Shown: piece by piece, positions 1-8,725 of the stretch
Layout: each line of letters starts with the position of its first letter
Position numbering within the stretch: position 1 is the first letter of the stretch
NCBI GenBank assembly: GCA_046351595.1
Contig: JAXLYE010000001.1
Location: 1,240,001-1,304,000, forward strand
From: JAXLYE01 sp046351595
GTDB taxonomy: Bacteria > Myxococcota_A > Polyangia > Palsa-1104 > JAEUJZ01
Reading direction: 5' to 3'
DNA length: 64,000 nucleotides
Notes under the pieces: generated by a model
Databases searched by the model: none
What the model was told of the DNA's origin: nothing
What the model saw: only the letters and a program-made list of their open reading frames with translations
Translations under genes and position numbers: made by a program

Positions 1-709
1 GCGTCGCGTAGATCACAGGGCCGAGCGCCTCGTCGATGCGCGCGTCGGGATCGCCGAGCACGGACAGATCGTAGGCCCAGTCCAGTCCGCCGACCACGAC
101 CGGCGTCTCGGTGGCGCCGGCCCCGCGCAGCGCGCGCAGCAGGCCCTCGGCGCGCTCGCGCCACTCGGGCCAGCCGACGTCGTGCGGCTCGTTCCACAGA
201 TCGAACAGGACGTGCGGCTCGGCGCCGAAGCGCTGCGCCAGCTCGGCCCACAGCGCCGGCGTGTCGGCGTCGGGCTGGCGGGCGTTCAGGTCGCGGCTGG
301 TGCCGTGGATCTCGAGCAGCGCGTACACCCCGGCCGCGGCCGCGGCCTCGACGAGGATGCCGACCTCGGCGCGGTAGCTCGGCCGCTCGCGGTACAGGTC
401 CTGCGCCAGCGGCAGCCGCACCATCGCCACCTTCCAGTCCCGCTGCCAGCAAACAAGCTCGTCGCGCACCGCGTCCAGGCTGCCATCGCCGAAGCCGGCC
501 TCGCGCAGCGACGTCCGGTGCTGGAAGCCGGAGCGGTTGATGCCGCGGACGCGCACCGCCACCTCGCCCGCGGGCAGGCGCGCGGTGATCTCGGCGCCGC
601 GCACACCCAGGCGCGGCAGCACGGCCGGCTGCGCCGACGCGGCCTGGCCCGTGGCCGCCTGGCTGTGCAGCGCGTCCATCAGGTCGTACAGCTCGACGGG
701 TCTGCTCAT
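1..709 (-). CDS. GH5-family glycoside hydrolase (C-terminus beyond window)
   Basis: This is the N-terminal 236 residues of a glycoside hydrolase of the cellulase (GH5-like) type; the 3' end runs off the left edge. The ATG at 709-707 has a strong SD (GGAGGAAC) just upstream. Visible hallmarks are a beta-strand run VALL-type core, LLEIHGTS, and FDLWNEPHD, in which the NEP glutamate is the usual general acid/base. No signal peptide is evident, so an intracellular enzyme or non-classical export is possible. The substrate (beta-glucan, mannan or glycoside) cannot be told from this fragment. It is divergent from the phosphatase that starts near position 908. Confidence 0.75.
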   Translation of the reverse strand, partial: MSRPVELYDLMDALHSQAATGQAASAQPAVLPRLGVRGAEITARLPAGEVAVRVRGINRSGFQHRTSLREAGFGDGSLDAVRDELVCWQRDWKVAMVRLPLAQDLYRERPSYRAEVGILVEAAAAAGVYALLEIHGTSRDLNARQPDADTPALWAELAQRFGAEPHVLFDLWNEPHDVGWPEWRERAEGLLRALRGAGATETPVVVGGLDWAYDLSVLGDPDARIDEALGPVIYAT

Positions 710-907
710 CGGTTCCTCCGCGGTCCCTGCGGGGCGGCTCTGCGCTGCGCTTGCCCTACCGTGGCCCCGCTGTGCCCCCGCTGTGTCGAACGTCTCAGCG
801 TGCGATTGCAGAGCCAGCTCAGGCTATCACGCGCTTTACCTGGCTATGGAAGTGCGCTCGGCCGGTGCGATACATTCTTCGTGTTGAGCAGTAACAAGAA
901 GAAGTGG

Positions 908-2770
908 ATGCCTGGCGCCCTGGCCTGGTTCTCTCGGGCGCTGCTGGGAGGCGTGCTGCTTTTTGCCGGCTCCGGACAGGCAGCACCCGCGCAGGCCCCG
1001 GCGGTGAGCGCGCAGCGATCGGCGGCCGCGGCCCCCAAGCGCGGCGCCCGCCCCGCCGTCACCGCGACAGGCGCAGCGGCGAAGCCTGGCGCCACGAACC
1101 CGGCTGCTCCTGCACCGGGCGCACCGGTGGCACCGGGCGGCGTCGTCCAGGGCACGCGCCCGAGGCTGGTGGTGCTCGTGGTCGCGGATCAGTTCCGCGC
1201 CGACAACCTGGCGCGCTTCTCACACCTGTTCGCGCCGGGCGGACTGCGCCGCCTGATGACCGAGGGCGCCTACGCCACCGGCCGCTACGGCCAGCAGAAC
1301 ACGTACACAGGCCCGGGCCACGCGCTGATCTCGACGTGCGCCTACGGCTACATGAACGGGATCACGCAGAACAAGTTCTACAACCGCAAGTCGAGCCGCG
1401 CCGAGTCCATGCTCTACGACCCGCTGGTCCACGTGATCGGCGAGACCGACCTGCCCGTCGACGAGGACGGCTCGCCGCGCAACCTCGTGGGCAGCACGCT
1501 GGCCGACGAGCTGCTTTTGACGAGCGAGCGCAGCAAGGTGATCTCGGTGTCGCTCAAGGCGCGCGGCGCGATCCTGCTCGGCGGGCACCTGGGGCGCGCG
1601 TACTTCTTCTCGGACATGACCGGGGAGATGTCGACGTCGACGTACTACACCGACGAGCTGCCGGCGTGGGTCAAGGCGTGGAACGCGCAGCGCATCCCGG
1701 ACAAGCTGTTCGGCCAGGTCTGGGATCGGCTGCTGCCGCTGTCGAGCTACTCGACGGTGGACGACTCGCCGCACGAGGCGGATCTGAAGGGCCTGGGCCG
1801 CACGTTCCCGCACCAGACCAAGGGCGGCCGCGACGCGCCCGGGCAGGACTACTACGACTCGGTCACGTACACGCCGGTCGGGCTCGAGGTGCAGATGAAC
1901 TTTGCCCGCACCGCGCTCGATGCCGAGCAGCTCGGGCGGCGGGGCGTGACGGACTACCTGGCGATCTCGGTCAGCGGCACGGACCTGGCGGGCCACCTGT
2001 TCGGCCCCTACAGCCACGAGTACCAGGACATGGTGCTGCGCTTCGATCGCGAGGTGGAGAAGCTTATCAACGAGCTGGAGAAGCGCTTCAAGCCGGGAGA
2101 GTTCATCGTCGCGTTCACCGCGGATCACGGCGCGTCGCCGATCCCGGAGGCGCTGGCGGATCGGAACATCCTGGCGGGCCGCATCCGCAAGGGCGTCATC
2201 AAGGACACGATCAACCAGGCGCTGACGCAGCAGTACGGTCTGCAGGGCGACTGGGTGGTCGCGATGGAGGATCCGAGCATCTACCTTTCGCCCAAGATGC
2301 TGACTCAGGCCAAGGTCGACCCGCTGCAGGCCGAGGAGATCGCGGGCAAGGCGATGATGACGCTGCCGGGGGTGCTGGGCTTCTTCACGCGCACGCAGCT
2401 GCAGCGCGGCTGGATGCCGCCGAACGAGATGGCGACGGCGGTGTCGCGCAGCTACTTCCCGCTGCGCGGCGGCGACGTGGTGATGGTGCTGATGCCGTAC
2501 TACTTCTGGGGCAAGTACGGCGAGAAGGAGAAGGGCACGTCGCACGGCTCGTTCTACCGCTACGACACGGACGTGCCGGTGGTCTTCTGGAACGGCGGCC
2601 CGGGGGGAGTATTCAACCCGGGGAACTACGGCGTCATCGATCAGGTCGACTTCGCGGCGACGCTGGCGCACGTGCTGCGGATCACGCCGCCGTCCTCGTG
2701 CGCGGGGCGGCCGATCCTGCCGGCGCTGCGCATGCCGGTGCCGCACAGCCCGATGCTTCGGGTTCCTTAG
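908..2770 (+). CDS. PafA-like alkaline phosphatase / phosphodiesterase
   Basis: 620 residues with an N-terminal export signal (MPGALAWFSRALLGGVLLFAGSGQAA) and an Ala/Pro-rich linker before the catalytic domain. The domain has the two-metal alkaline phosphatase superfamily layout: LVVADQFRADN (first metal Asp), TYTGPGHALIS (Thr nucleophile loop as in PafA), VSGTDLAGH, FTADHGASP and GTSHGSFYRYDTDVPV (late metal His). It probably hydrolyses phosphate monoesters or diesters in the periplasm. The frame stays open far upstream, but the signal peptide fixes the true start at ATG 908 or at in-frame GTG 881/TTG 884, which would add a Lys-rich n-region. Confidence 0.8.
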   Translation: MPGALAWFSRALLGGVLLFAGSGQAAPAQAPAVSAQRSAAAAPKRGARPAVTATGAAAKPGATNPAAPAPGAPVAPGGVVQGTRPRLVVLVVADQFRADNLARFSHLFAPGGLRRLMTEGAYATGRYGQQNTYTGPGHALISTCAYGYMNGITQNKFYNRKSSRAESMLYDPLVHVIGETDLPVDEDGSPRNLVGSTLADELLLTSERSKVISVSLKARGAILLGGHLGRAYFFSDMTGEMSTSTYYTDELPAWVKAWNAQRIPDKLFGQVWDRLLPLSSYSTVDDSPHEADLKGLGRTFPHQTKGGRDAPGQDYYDSVTYTPVGLEVQMNFARTALDAEQLGRRGVTDYLAISVSGTDLAGHLFGPYSHEYQDMVLRFDREVEKLINELEKRFKPGEFIVAFTADHGASPIPEALADRNILAGRIRKGVIKDTINQALTQQYGLQGDWVVAMEDPSIYLSPKMLTQAKVDPLQAEEIAGKAMMTLPGVLGFFTRTQLQRGWMPPNEMATAVSRSYFPLRGGDVVMVLMPYYFWGKYGEKEKGTSHGSFYRYDTDVPVVFWNGGPGGVFNPGNYGVIDQVDFAATLAHVLRITPPSSCAGRPILPALRMPVPHSPMLRVP

Positions 2771-2843
2771 CCTCTTCCTGAATACGGAATGGTGTTGAGG
2801 ACGCGGGTCCTGCCACCTGCGGGTATCCCGCCGCTTTCGCGTC

Positions 2844-3024
2844 GGGAGCCCTCCCTCCGGTGTCACCCGCTTTCTCATCAGGAATCAGGAGTGTTAAGTA
2901 ACCTGAAGAATAAATAGGGAATATCCGGAATCCTGAATAGGAATCCGGACGGGTTTAGTAAGGATGTGGAGGGAGAGAGAGAGAGGTTACAAGAGGTGCG
3001 GGTGGCGCCGGAGGGAGGGCTCCC
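2844..3024. repeat. AT-richer 181-bp element bounded by 27-bp inverted repeats
   Basis: Arms 2844-2870 and 2998-3024 are reverse complements with 25 of 27 matches, 17 of them contiguous (2844-2860 against 3008-3024). The 127 bp between them are clearly less GC-rich than the surroundings and contain repeated GGAATCC motifs. There is no coding potential and no obvious target-site duplication. It could be a MITE-like relic, a cruciform-forming spacer, or a folded 3' UTR of the phosphatase transcript. Confidence 0.6.
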
Positions 3025-3048
3025 AGCGCGCTAGCGATGGGATTCCCG

Positions 3049-3110
3049 CAGGCGACAGGACCCGCACCGGGACGTACTTCTGTCAGGCGACAGGACCCGC
3101 ACCGGGACGT
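3049..3110. repeat. 27-bp direct repeat, two copies at 35-bp spacing
   Basis: Identical 27-bp copies at 3049-3075 and 3084-3110 (core GGCGACAGGACCCGCACC) sit just past the 3' end of the convergent lipoprotein gene. Together with the inverted-repeat element they fill the 353-bp gap 2771-3123, in which no gene is seen. A small hairpin (GCGGG-TAT-CCCGC, 2819-2831) lies after the phosphatase stop but lacks a T tract. Confidence 0.7.
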
Positions 3111-3123
3111 GCTTGTGCGTCGG

Positions 3124-4197
3124 CTAGAACGCGGCCTTTACGGCGGTGAAGCCCAGGCCCACCGACATGCCGTTCGGGTTCTTGCCCTTGGCCACCGGCT
3201 TCCACTTGCCGGCCGCGTCGAAGACCTCGACGTCCGGAGCGAGCACGCCGCCGATCGGCGAGTCGATGATCTCCTGCTTCTCGATCTTGCAGGTCAGCGG
3301 GTTGGTGGCGCAGCACTTCATCGCGTCGCTCATGCACTTGGTCTTGCTGTACGCGCTCTTCTCGAACAGGCCGACCAGCGTCTTGATGGTGTTGCTCATC
3401 GGATCCTTCTTCGCCTCATCGTGGATGAGGTTCGTGATGATGTCGCCGATGAGGGGGACGATCTTGTTGTCGATGTCGTCCTTCGAGATGACGCCGTGCA
3501 GCGCGCCGTCCTTGATGCGCAGCACGTTGTTCTCGAGCGCCACCGTGCCCTCGACGTGGGCGGCGTGCAGCACCAGCGGCAGGTCCATGCCCATCGACAG
3601 CGGCAGCCGGATCTCGATCTTCTGCTCGGTCTCCGCGGTCTGGTCCTTGGGCGGCGTGGTCCCGAGCTTGCCGGCGGTGAGCGAGCCGTAGAGCTTCACG
3701 CCCATGATGTCGCCGAGCATGAACGTGTCGGTGCCGTCGAACTTGGGCGGCATGGCCGGGACCTTGGCCAGGCCCAGGGTGAGGCCGGCACAGGTCGCGT
3801 CCTTGGTGCTCGGCGCCTTGAGGTCGACGAGCAGCACGGCCTGGCCCTTGGTCACGGCCTCGTTCACCGAGTCCTGCAGGTTGATCTGCGAGGACACGAT
3901 GTTGAGCAGGTTCTTGAGCTGGTTCTCGGCGACGCCGTCGCCGTCGATGTCGTAGGCGTAGCTCTTGCCGGCGGTCGGCAGCTTCAGCGCGTCGGTGGCG
4001 AGCTTGCTCGAGTCGCCCGTGACCTTGCTGGCGTCGCAGGTCACCTTGGCCGGCGGCATCATCATCATCATGTTGTTGTTATTGGGATCCATCGTCTCGT
4101 CGCCGCAGCCAGCGCCCGCCGCGGCGAGGAGGAGGCCGCAGGTGGCCGAGAGGATGGTGGTCGCAAGCGGTTTCGCAAACAGAGCGTTTCTTCGCAT
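3124..4197 (-). CDS. Predicted lipoprotein, unknown function
   Basis: 357 residues starting MRRNALFAKP, with a hydrophobic stretch ending in the lipobox-like LLLAAAGAGC, so Cys31 is the probable lipidated residue. Asn and Met homopolymer runs follow, encoded by trinucleotide microsatellites. The mature part has a DIDGDGVAENQ loop that resembles a calcium-binding EF-hand or dockerin-type loop, and a cysteine cluster near the C-terminus (KCMSDAMKCCATNPLTCK). No enzyme motif is recognised. The start is supported by AGGAGG upstream. Confidence 0.75.
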   Translation of the reverse strand: MRRNALFAKPLATTILSATCGLLLAAAGAGCGDETMDPNNNNMMMMMPPAKVTCDASKVTGDSSKLATDALKLPTAGKSYAYDIDGDGVAENQLKNLLNIVSSQINLQDSVNEAVTKGQAVLLVDLKAPSTKDATCAGLTLGLAKVPAMPPKFDGTDTFMLGDIMGVKLYGSLTAGKLGTTPPKDQTAETEQKIEIRLPLSMGMDLPLVLHAAHVEGTVALENNVLRIKDGALHGVISKDDIDNKIVPLIGDIITNLIHDEAKKDPMSNTIKTLVGLFEKSAYSKTKCMSDAMKCCATNPLTCKIEKQEIIDSPIGGVLAPDVEVFDAAGKWKPVAKGKNPNGMSVGLGFTAVKAAF

Positions 4198-4206
4198 CGC
4201 CAGGTC

Positions 4207-4218
4207 CTCCTTAAGGAG
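4207..4218. promoter_or_regulatory. Perfect 12-bp palindrome overlapping an SD site
   Basis: CTCCTTAAGGAG lies about 10 nt upstream of the lipoprotein ATG (minus strand) and includes most of its AGGAGG Shine-Dalgarno. It could pair with itself in the mRNA or bind a dimeric protein; no direct evidence of regulation. The rest of the 382-bp gap 4219-4579 shows no convincing gene or RNA. Confidence 0.35.
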
Positions 4219-4579
4219 CTATCTGTTTGGGCCCGTGCTGGCTCGCCGTCGCGGATCCTATCGGCTCACCGCAGGCCATCAGTCGACGCGGGTGTCATAT
4301 CTTTTTTGCGCGCGGCCACGCAATAGACATGTGCGCCATGGTGCGTCATGCGCGCCTGCCCAACACCAGCCGGACCTCGCGGCCCGCGGGGAACACGGCG
4401 ACGAGCGACGGCGACGGGCGGCGCGACGTCGTCGCTCACCGCAAGCGCCGGCGCGCCCAGGTCAAACAGGCCCACCCGAGCCGCCATCAGGCTACCCCTT
4501 AGCCCGCCCTTTCTCGTCGGGCACGGGCGATTGACGCCGGTCTGCAAGCCGCGATAAGCTCGGTTAGGAATTTTCTTAC

Positions 4580-5632
4580 ATGTCGCAAGCTTCACGCCCA
4601 GACAGTCCCTTCCGGTGGAGCGGCTCCCTCAAGGAGCAGAAGATCGCGCAGCTCTACGAGCGCTGCCAGCGCCTCCGACTCACCGGAAACATGCAGCTCT
4701 CGAACGGCGCGCAGACGATCGACCTGGTGTGGATCGGCGGCGAACCGATCGAGAACGAGGGCGACGCCGGCACGCGCACGCTGCCGCTGTGGAACGACGG
4801 CACCTTCGTCGTCGAGCAGCGCATCCCGGACTGGCGCGGGCGGCTGACCGGCAGCACCGAGCTCACGGGCTCCCTGCGCGCCGGGCAGATCCAGGCGATC
4901 TACAAGCTGTGCGCCGACAACCAGCTGTCCGCCGAGGTCGAGCTTGTGCGCGCGAGCGGCGAGGCGGCGCAGGTCCGCTTCACGCACGGCAAGGCCGAGC
5001 AGGCCGCGATCGCGGGCCAGACCGAGAGCGCGCTGACCGCGCTGTCCAAGCTCTCGGCGTGGACCGACGGCACCTTCCGCATCACGCTGCGCCCGCTGTT
5101 CGGCGACGAGCGCGTGGCCGAGGCCCCGGTCTTCGCCAAGAAGGACAGCGAGAGCCAGTTCGACGTCACCGGCGCCGTCGACGCCTCGCGCGATCAGAAC
5201 TGGCTGGCGGTGGCCGGTGCCGCGCCCGTGCCGGCCCCGGCCCGCCCGGCCGCGGCGCCGAGCCCGCAGCCCGCGTCGAGCTCGGGCCCGGCGCGCCCGG
5301 CCGCCAGCGCCAAGACCCCGGCGCAGGCCGGCAGCAGCAGCGGCGGCAACGTCCCGGCGGCCGGCAGCTCCGGGCCGGTGATCCCGCCGCGCCTGGCCTC
5401 GACGCTGGTCGGCATCCAGAGCGGCAAGGACGGCGTCCCCGCCGCCGCCGGCGCCGCCTCGGACTCGCAGACGCTGCCGACGCAGCCGATGTCGGTCGTG
5501 ACCAAGCAGCAGATCCAGCAGGCCAAGCAGGCGCAGCCCGCCTCCTCGGGCAAGAAGGCGCTGATCTACGGCTCGATCGCGATCCTGATCCTGTGCGCGG
5601 CCACGCTGGCCACGCTCCTGTTACATCGCTAG
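4580..5632 (+). CDS. DUF4388-type domain protein with C-terminal membrane anchor
   Basis: 350 residues. The first ~130 residues match the DUF4388 pattern common in myxobacteria and other delta-proteobacteria: a start resembling FRWSGSLKEQKIAQLY, then LTGNMQLSNG...DLVWIGGEPI and GTFVVEQRIPDW, followed by a second, weaker repeat of the same layout (LRAGQIQAIYKLCADNQLSA...GTFRITLRP). A Pro/Ala/Ser-rich linker (~210-325) leads to one C-terminal TM helix (ALIYGSIAILILCAATLATLLL). DUF4388 proteins are often linked to signalling and roadblock GTPase systems, so a cytoplasmic adaptor tethered to the inner membrane is a reasonable inference. Confidence 0.7.
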   Translation: MSQASRPDSPFRWSGSLKEQKIAQLYERCQRLRLTGNMQLSNGAQTIDLVWIGGEPIENEGDAGTRTLPLWNDGTFVVEQRIPDWRGRLTGSTELTGSLRAGQIQAIYKLCADNQLSAEVELVRASGEAAQVRFTHGKAEQAAIAGQTESALTALSKLSAWTDGTFRITLRPLFGDERVAEAPVFAKKDSESQFDVTGAVDASRDQNWLAVAGAAPVPAPARPAAAPSPQPASSSGPARPAASAKTPAQAGSSSGGNVPAAGSSGPVIPPRLASTLVGIQSGKDGVPAAAGAASDSQTLPTQPMSVVTKQQIQQAKQAQPASSGKKALIYGSIAILILCAATLATLLLHR

Positions 5633-5838
5633 CGCCGCCGCCTGACGCCCCACGTCAAGGGCGGTGTCGTCGCTGTCCGGCAGGTGCGCGGAATCTCGAC
5701 GCACCACGCCGTTCGCAGGCCCGATGAATCGGTCGCCCCAAGGCCGGCTCTCCGTCGGTACGCGCGTGATCGGCGGGGGCCGTCCCGTTCAGCTTTCGTC
5801 ATTGCTCGCGCTGGCGCGCATCTGGTACCCATGCGCGC

Positions 5839-6765
5839 ATGTCCAAGGTAAAAGCCGAGAAGTTCATCTGGCTCGACGGCAAGCTGGTGCCGTGGAGCGA
5901 GTCGCTGGTGCACCTGCTCACCCACTCCCTGCACTATGGCCTTGCGGCCTTCGAGGGCATCCGCGCCTACCAGCAGGCCGACGGCAGCGGCGCGGTCTTC
6001 CGCCTGCCCGAGCACATCGAGCGGCTGTTCGCCTCGTGCCACATCTGCACCATCGACGTCCCGCGCTCGCAGCAGGAGGTCGTCGACGCCTGCCTCGTCA
6101 CCCTGCGCGAGAACGGCCTCGCCGAGGGCTACCTGCGGCCGCTGGTGTTCCTGGGCGACGGCTCGATGGGGCTGGGCGCGCTCGATCCGCCGGTGCGCAT
6201 CGGCGTCTCGGCCTACGTCTGGGGCACCTACCTCGGCGAGCAGGGCCTCAAGCAGGGCATCCGCGCCAAGGTCTCGTCGTTCTCGCGCAGCCAGCACGCG
6301 AGCGGCCTGGCCAAGGGCAAGATCTGCGGCCAGTACGTGACGTCGGTGCTGGCCAAGCGCGAGGTGGTCAAGGCCGGCTACGACGAGGCGATCATGCTCG
6401 ATGCGCAGGGCTACGTCGCCGAGGCCTCGGGCGAGAACATCTTCGCGGTGTGGAAGGGGCAGCTGGTGACGCCGCCGCTGTCGGCCGCGATCCTCGCCGG
6501 CATCACCCGCGACTCGGTGATGACGCTGGCGCGCGACCTCGGCGTCCCGACGGTCGAGGCCATGTTCACCCGCGATCAGCTGTACCTCGCGGACGAGGTC
6601 TTTTTGACCGGCACCGCCGCCGAGCTGACGCCGGTGCGCGAGATCGACGACCGCCGCGTCGGCAGCGGCAAGCCCGGCCCCATCACCCAGCGCCTGCAGG
6701 CAGCCTACTTCGACACGGTCCGCGGCAAGGACCCGCGCTACGCGCACTGGCTGACGAAGATCTAG
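5839..6765 (+). CDS. ilvE: Branched-chain-amino-acid aminotransferase
   Basis: 308 residues, the normal length for class IV PLP aminotransferases. It transfers amino groups between glutamate and the 2-keto acids of Leu, Ile and Val. Recognisable segments are HYGLAAFEGIRAY, the PLP-lysine region AKGKICGQYVTS (Lys161 aligns with the catalytic Lys of E. coli IlvE), GYVAEASGENIF, LAGITRDSV, and LADEVFLTGTAAELTPVREID. It is monocistronic; the next gene is convergent. In myxobacteria these keto acids also prime iso-fatty acid synthesis, but nothing local adds to that. Confidence 0.93.
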   Translation: MSKVKAEKFIWLDGKLVPWSESLVHLLTHSLHYGLAAFEGIRAYQQADGSGAVFRLPEHIERLFASCHICTIDVPRSQQEVVDACLVTLRENGLAEGYLRPLVFLGDGSMGLGALDPPVRIGVSAYVWGTYLGEQGLKQGIRAKVSSFSRSQHASGLAKGKICGQYVTSVLAKREVVKAGYDEAIMLDAQGYVAEASGENIFAVWKGQLVTPPLSAAILAGITRDSVMTLARDLGVPTVEAMFTRDQLYLADEVFLTGTAAELTPVREIDDRRVGSGKPGPITQRLQAAYFDTVRGKDPRYAHWLTKI

Positions 6766-6779
6766 ACCCTTGGCCGCCC

Positions 6780-6840
6780 TGAAACAGCGCCTGAAACACC
6801 TGAAACAACCCTGAAACAGGGTGAAACAGGCCCTGAAACA
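6780..6840. repeat. Six TGAAACA repeats phased at about 10.8 bp
   Basis: TGAAACA starts at 6780, 6792, 6801, 6812, 6822 and 6834 (intervals 12, 9, 11, 10, 12), so all copies lie on roughly one face of the helix. The array fills the gap between the convergent 3' ends of ilvE and the transporter gene. Confidence 0.75.
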
Positions 6841-6862
6841 ACGGCGCCGCCCAGGGCACGGA

Positions 6863-8137
6863 CTAGATCAGGCCGGCCCACCGCTCCAGGTACAGGACCA
6901 GGAAGCCCACCCCCGACGTCACCAGCGTGACCCCGGCGCCGTAGCGCAAAAAGCGCCAGAAGCCGATGCGGCCTTCTTCGCCGGCGCTCTCGAGCACGAT
7001 GATGTTGGCGACCGAGCCGACGATCGTCAGGTTGCCGGCCAGCGTCGAGAACAGCGCCATCGACAGCCACATCAGCGGCGGGTCGACGAAGTGCGGCATC
7101 CACTGGCTGCCCAGGATCACGAACGGCACGTTGCTGACCACCTGCGACAAGAGCTCGGTGAAGACGCCGAAGACCAGCGCCTGGCGCAGCGGCTCGTGCC
7201 CGAGCAGCGGCCGGATGCGCAGGAACAGCGCCTCGGCCAGCCCGACCTTGCCGACGCCGTAGACGAGCACGAACAGGCCGGCGAAGAACACCAGCAGCAC
7301 ATAGTCGACCCGCTCGATGATCCGGCGCGGCGTGCGGCGGCCGATGAGCATCAGCAGCACCGCGCCCCCGAGCGCCGTCCACGCCATCGAGAAGCCGAGG
7401 AAGAAGCCGGCGAGCACCACGACGAGCGCCAGCACGCACTTGCCGGCGAGCACCGCATCGAACTCCGGCCGCTCCAGGCCGGTGCGGGGCAGCGGCGCCT
7501 TGGGCAGCTCGCGCCGGAACAGCACCAGCAAGAGCGCCGCCACGCACAAGAGCGACAGCACCGCCGGCAGCCCGAGCGCCAGCACGAAGCGCGCGTACGG
7601 GATGCCCGACAGCGTGCCGATGATCATGTTCTGCGGGTTGCCCGTCGGCGTCGCCACCGAGCCGGCGTTGGCGCCGAAGGCCACGGCCAGAAGGAACGGC
7701 AGCGGCGGCAGGCGCGCGTCGCGGCAGCACTGCACCACCAGCGGCGTCGTCATCAGGCACACCGTGTCGTTGACCAGCACCGCCGACAACAGGCCCGAGA
7801 CCAGCGTCACCGCCAGAAGCAGCCGGCGCGCGCTGCGGACGTGCGTCAGCACCAGGTACGAGGTGAAGCGGAACAGCCGCGCCTCGACCATGTACGCGCA
7901 CACGACCATCATCCCGAACAGCAGCAGCAGGGTGTCGTAGTTCACCCCGCGCTCCAGCGCCTCGCGCGGGCCGACGACGCCGCACAGCACCATGCCGAGC
8001 GCGCCGAGCAGCGCGCCCGCCGGCCGGTCGAGCGTCACGCCCGGCTCCGCGGCGAACGGCGCCACGAAGCCGGTGCGCGGCCGCGCGAAGGCGATGAGGC
8101 CCAGGCTTACGACAAAGACGGCGAGCGCGGGCAGCAC
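6863..8137 (-). CDS. SLC13/ArsB-NhaD superfamily permease
   Basis: 424 residues from GTG 8137, with about 11-12 hydrophobic segments. The two re-entrant-loop signatures of the ion transporter superfamily are present: LVNDTVCLMTTPLV plus SVATPTGNPQNMIIG in the first half, and QVVSNVPFVILGSQW plus LAGNLTIVGSVANIIVLESA in the second. Such proteins move anions (dicarboxylates, arsenite) or exchange Na+/H+; the substrate is not predictable here. The gene lies 35 bp downstream of the SRPBCC gene on the same strand and may be the last gene of the cox transcript. A longer frame upstream overlaps the preceding gene and is not credible as the start. Confidence 0.8.
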   Translation of the reverse strand: MLPALAVFVVSLGLIAFARPRTGFVAPFAAEPGVTLDRPAGALLGALGMVLCGVVGPREALERGVNYDTLLLLFGMMVVCAYMVEARLFRFTSYLVLTHVRSARRLLLAVTLVSGLLSAVLVNDTVCLMTTPLVVQCCRDARLPPLPFLLAVAFGANAGSVATPTGNPQNMIIGTLSGIPYARFVLALGLPAVLSLLCVAALLLVLFRRELPKAPLPRTGLERPEFDAVLAGKCVLALVVVLAGFFLGFSMAWTALGGAVLLMLIGRRTPRRIIERVDYVLLVFFAGLFVLVYGVGKVGLAEALFLRIRPLLGHEPLRQALVFGVFTELLSQVVSNVPFVILGSQWMPHFVDPPLMWLSMALFSTLAGNLTIVGSVANIIVLESAGEEGRIGFWRFLRYGAGVTLVTSGVGFLVLYLERWAGLI

Positions 8138-8172
8138 GGATCTCTCGTCAGCGGCGCGGGGACAGGCCGGGC

Positions 8173-8685
8173 CTACGCCTGCGCCTTGGGCGCGTAGGTC
8201 TTGCCCTCGCGGTTGAAGAACTGCGCCGAGGACTCGGTGCCGCGCTCGATCTCGCCGGCCGCGAACTTCTCGATCTGGCCGCCGACCAGCATGACCTTGA
8301 CCTCGACCTCCCACTCCATGCTGCGGATGCAGGCGTTGTCGCCGTCGGGGCGCAGCCGCATCGTGTAGCCCATGCGCAGCTTGTCGGGCATGACGCTCGG
8401 GGTCATGGTCGAGCGCACCTCGCTCGTGCCCGCCGCGTGCGTCACCGACTCGTCGTAGTAGAAGCCGCCGCCGACGAGCTTCTTGACGAAGCCGGGCATG
8501 TTGTCCTGCGGCGTGATGCGGTTCTTCATCGTCCAGGTGGCGCCGCTCGTGTCGCGCGCGAGTCCTTCGTACTTTTGCACCTTCATCGCCTCGACGTTCA
8601 TGCGGCGCATGAACTCGGGGTCGAACGTGAGCTCGAGGACGCGGCTCACCGGCAGCTCGATGCGGTGCTCTTTCGTGAAGCGCAT
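8173..8685 (-). CDS. DUF2505-like SRPBCC-fold protein
   Basis: 170 residues from ATG 8685, preceded by AGGAG with 5-nt spacing (a GTG six bases upstream abuts the SD and is rejected). The sequence MRFTKEHRIELPVSRVLELTFDPEFM followed by alternating strands resembles DUF2505, an SRPBCC (START/polyketide-cyclase) lipid-cavity fold. It starts 40 bp after coxE on the same strand. CoxG, the accessory protein of many CO-dehydrogenase clusters, is also SRPBCC, so this may fill an equivalent position, although it lacks an obvious C-terminal membrane segment. That functional link is inference. Confidence 0.65.
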   Translation of the reverse strand: MRFTKEHRIELPVSRVLELTFDPEFMRRMNVEAMKVQKYEGLARDTSGATWTMKNRITPQDNMPGFVKKLVGGGFYYDESVTHAAGTSEVRSTMTPSVMPDKLRMGYTMRLRPDGDNACIRSMEWEVEVKVMLVGGQIEKFAAGEIERGTESSAQFFNREGKTYAPKAQA

Positions 8686-8725
8686 GGACACTCCTTGCGT
8701 GGGTTTTAGACGTGCGACGTCGACA

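Noticed and set aside
182..907. Open frame extending the phosphatase by over 200 residues upstream
   Set aside because: It runs antisense through the GH5 gene, and a clear signal peptide begins at about 908 (or 881).
3049..3110. Two-repeat mini-CRISPR
   Set aside because: Only one 8-bp gap between copies and no cas genes; a simple tandem duplication.
4266..4595. Minus-strand 109-aa frame in the gap before the DUF4388 gene
   Set aside because: Arg/Ala/Pro-rich without domain, SD or conserved-looking composition; it also overlaps the DUF4388 start.
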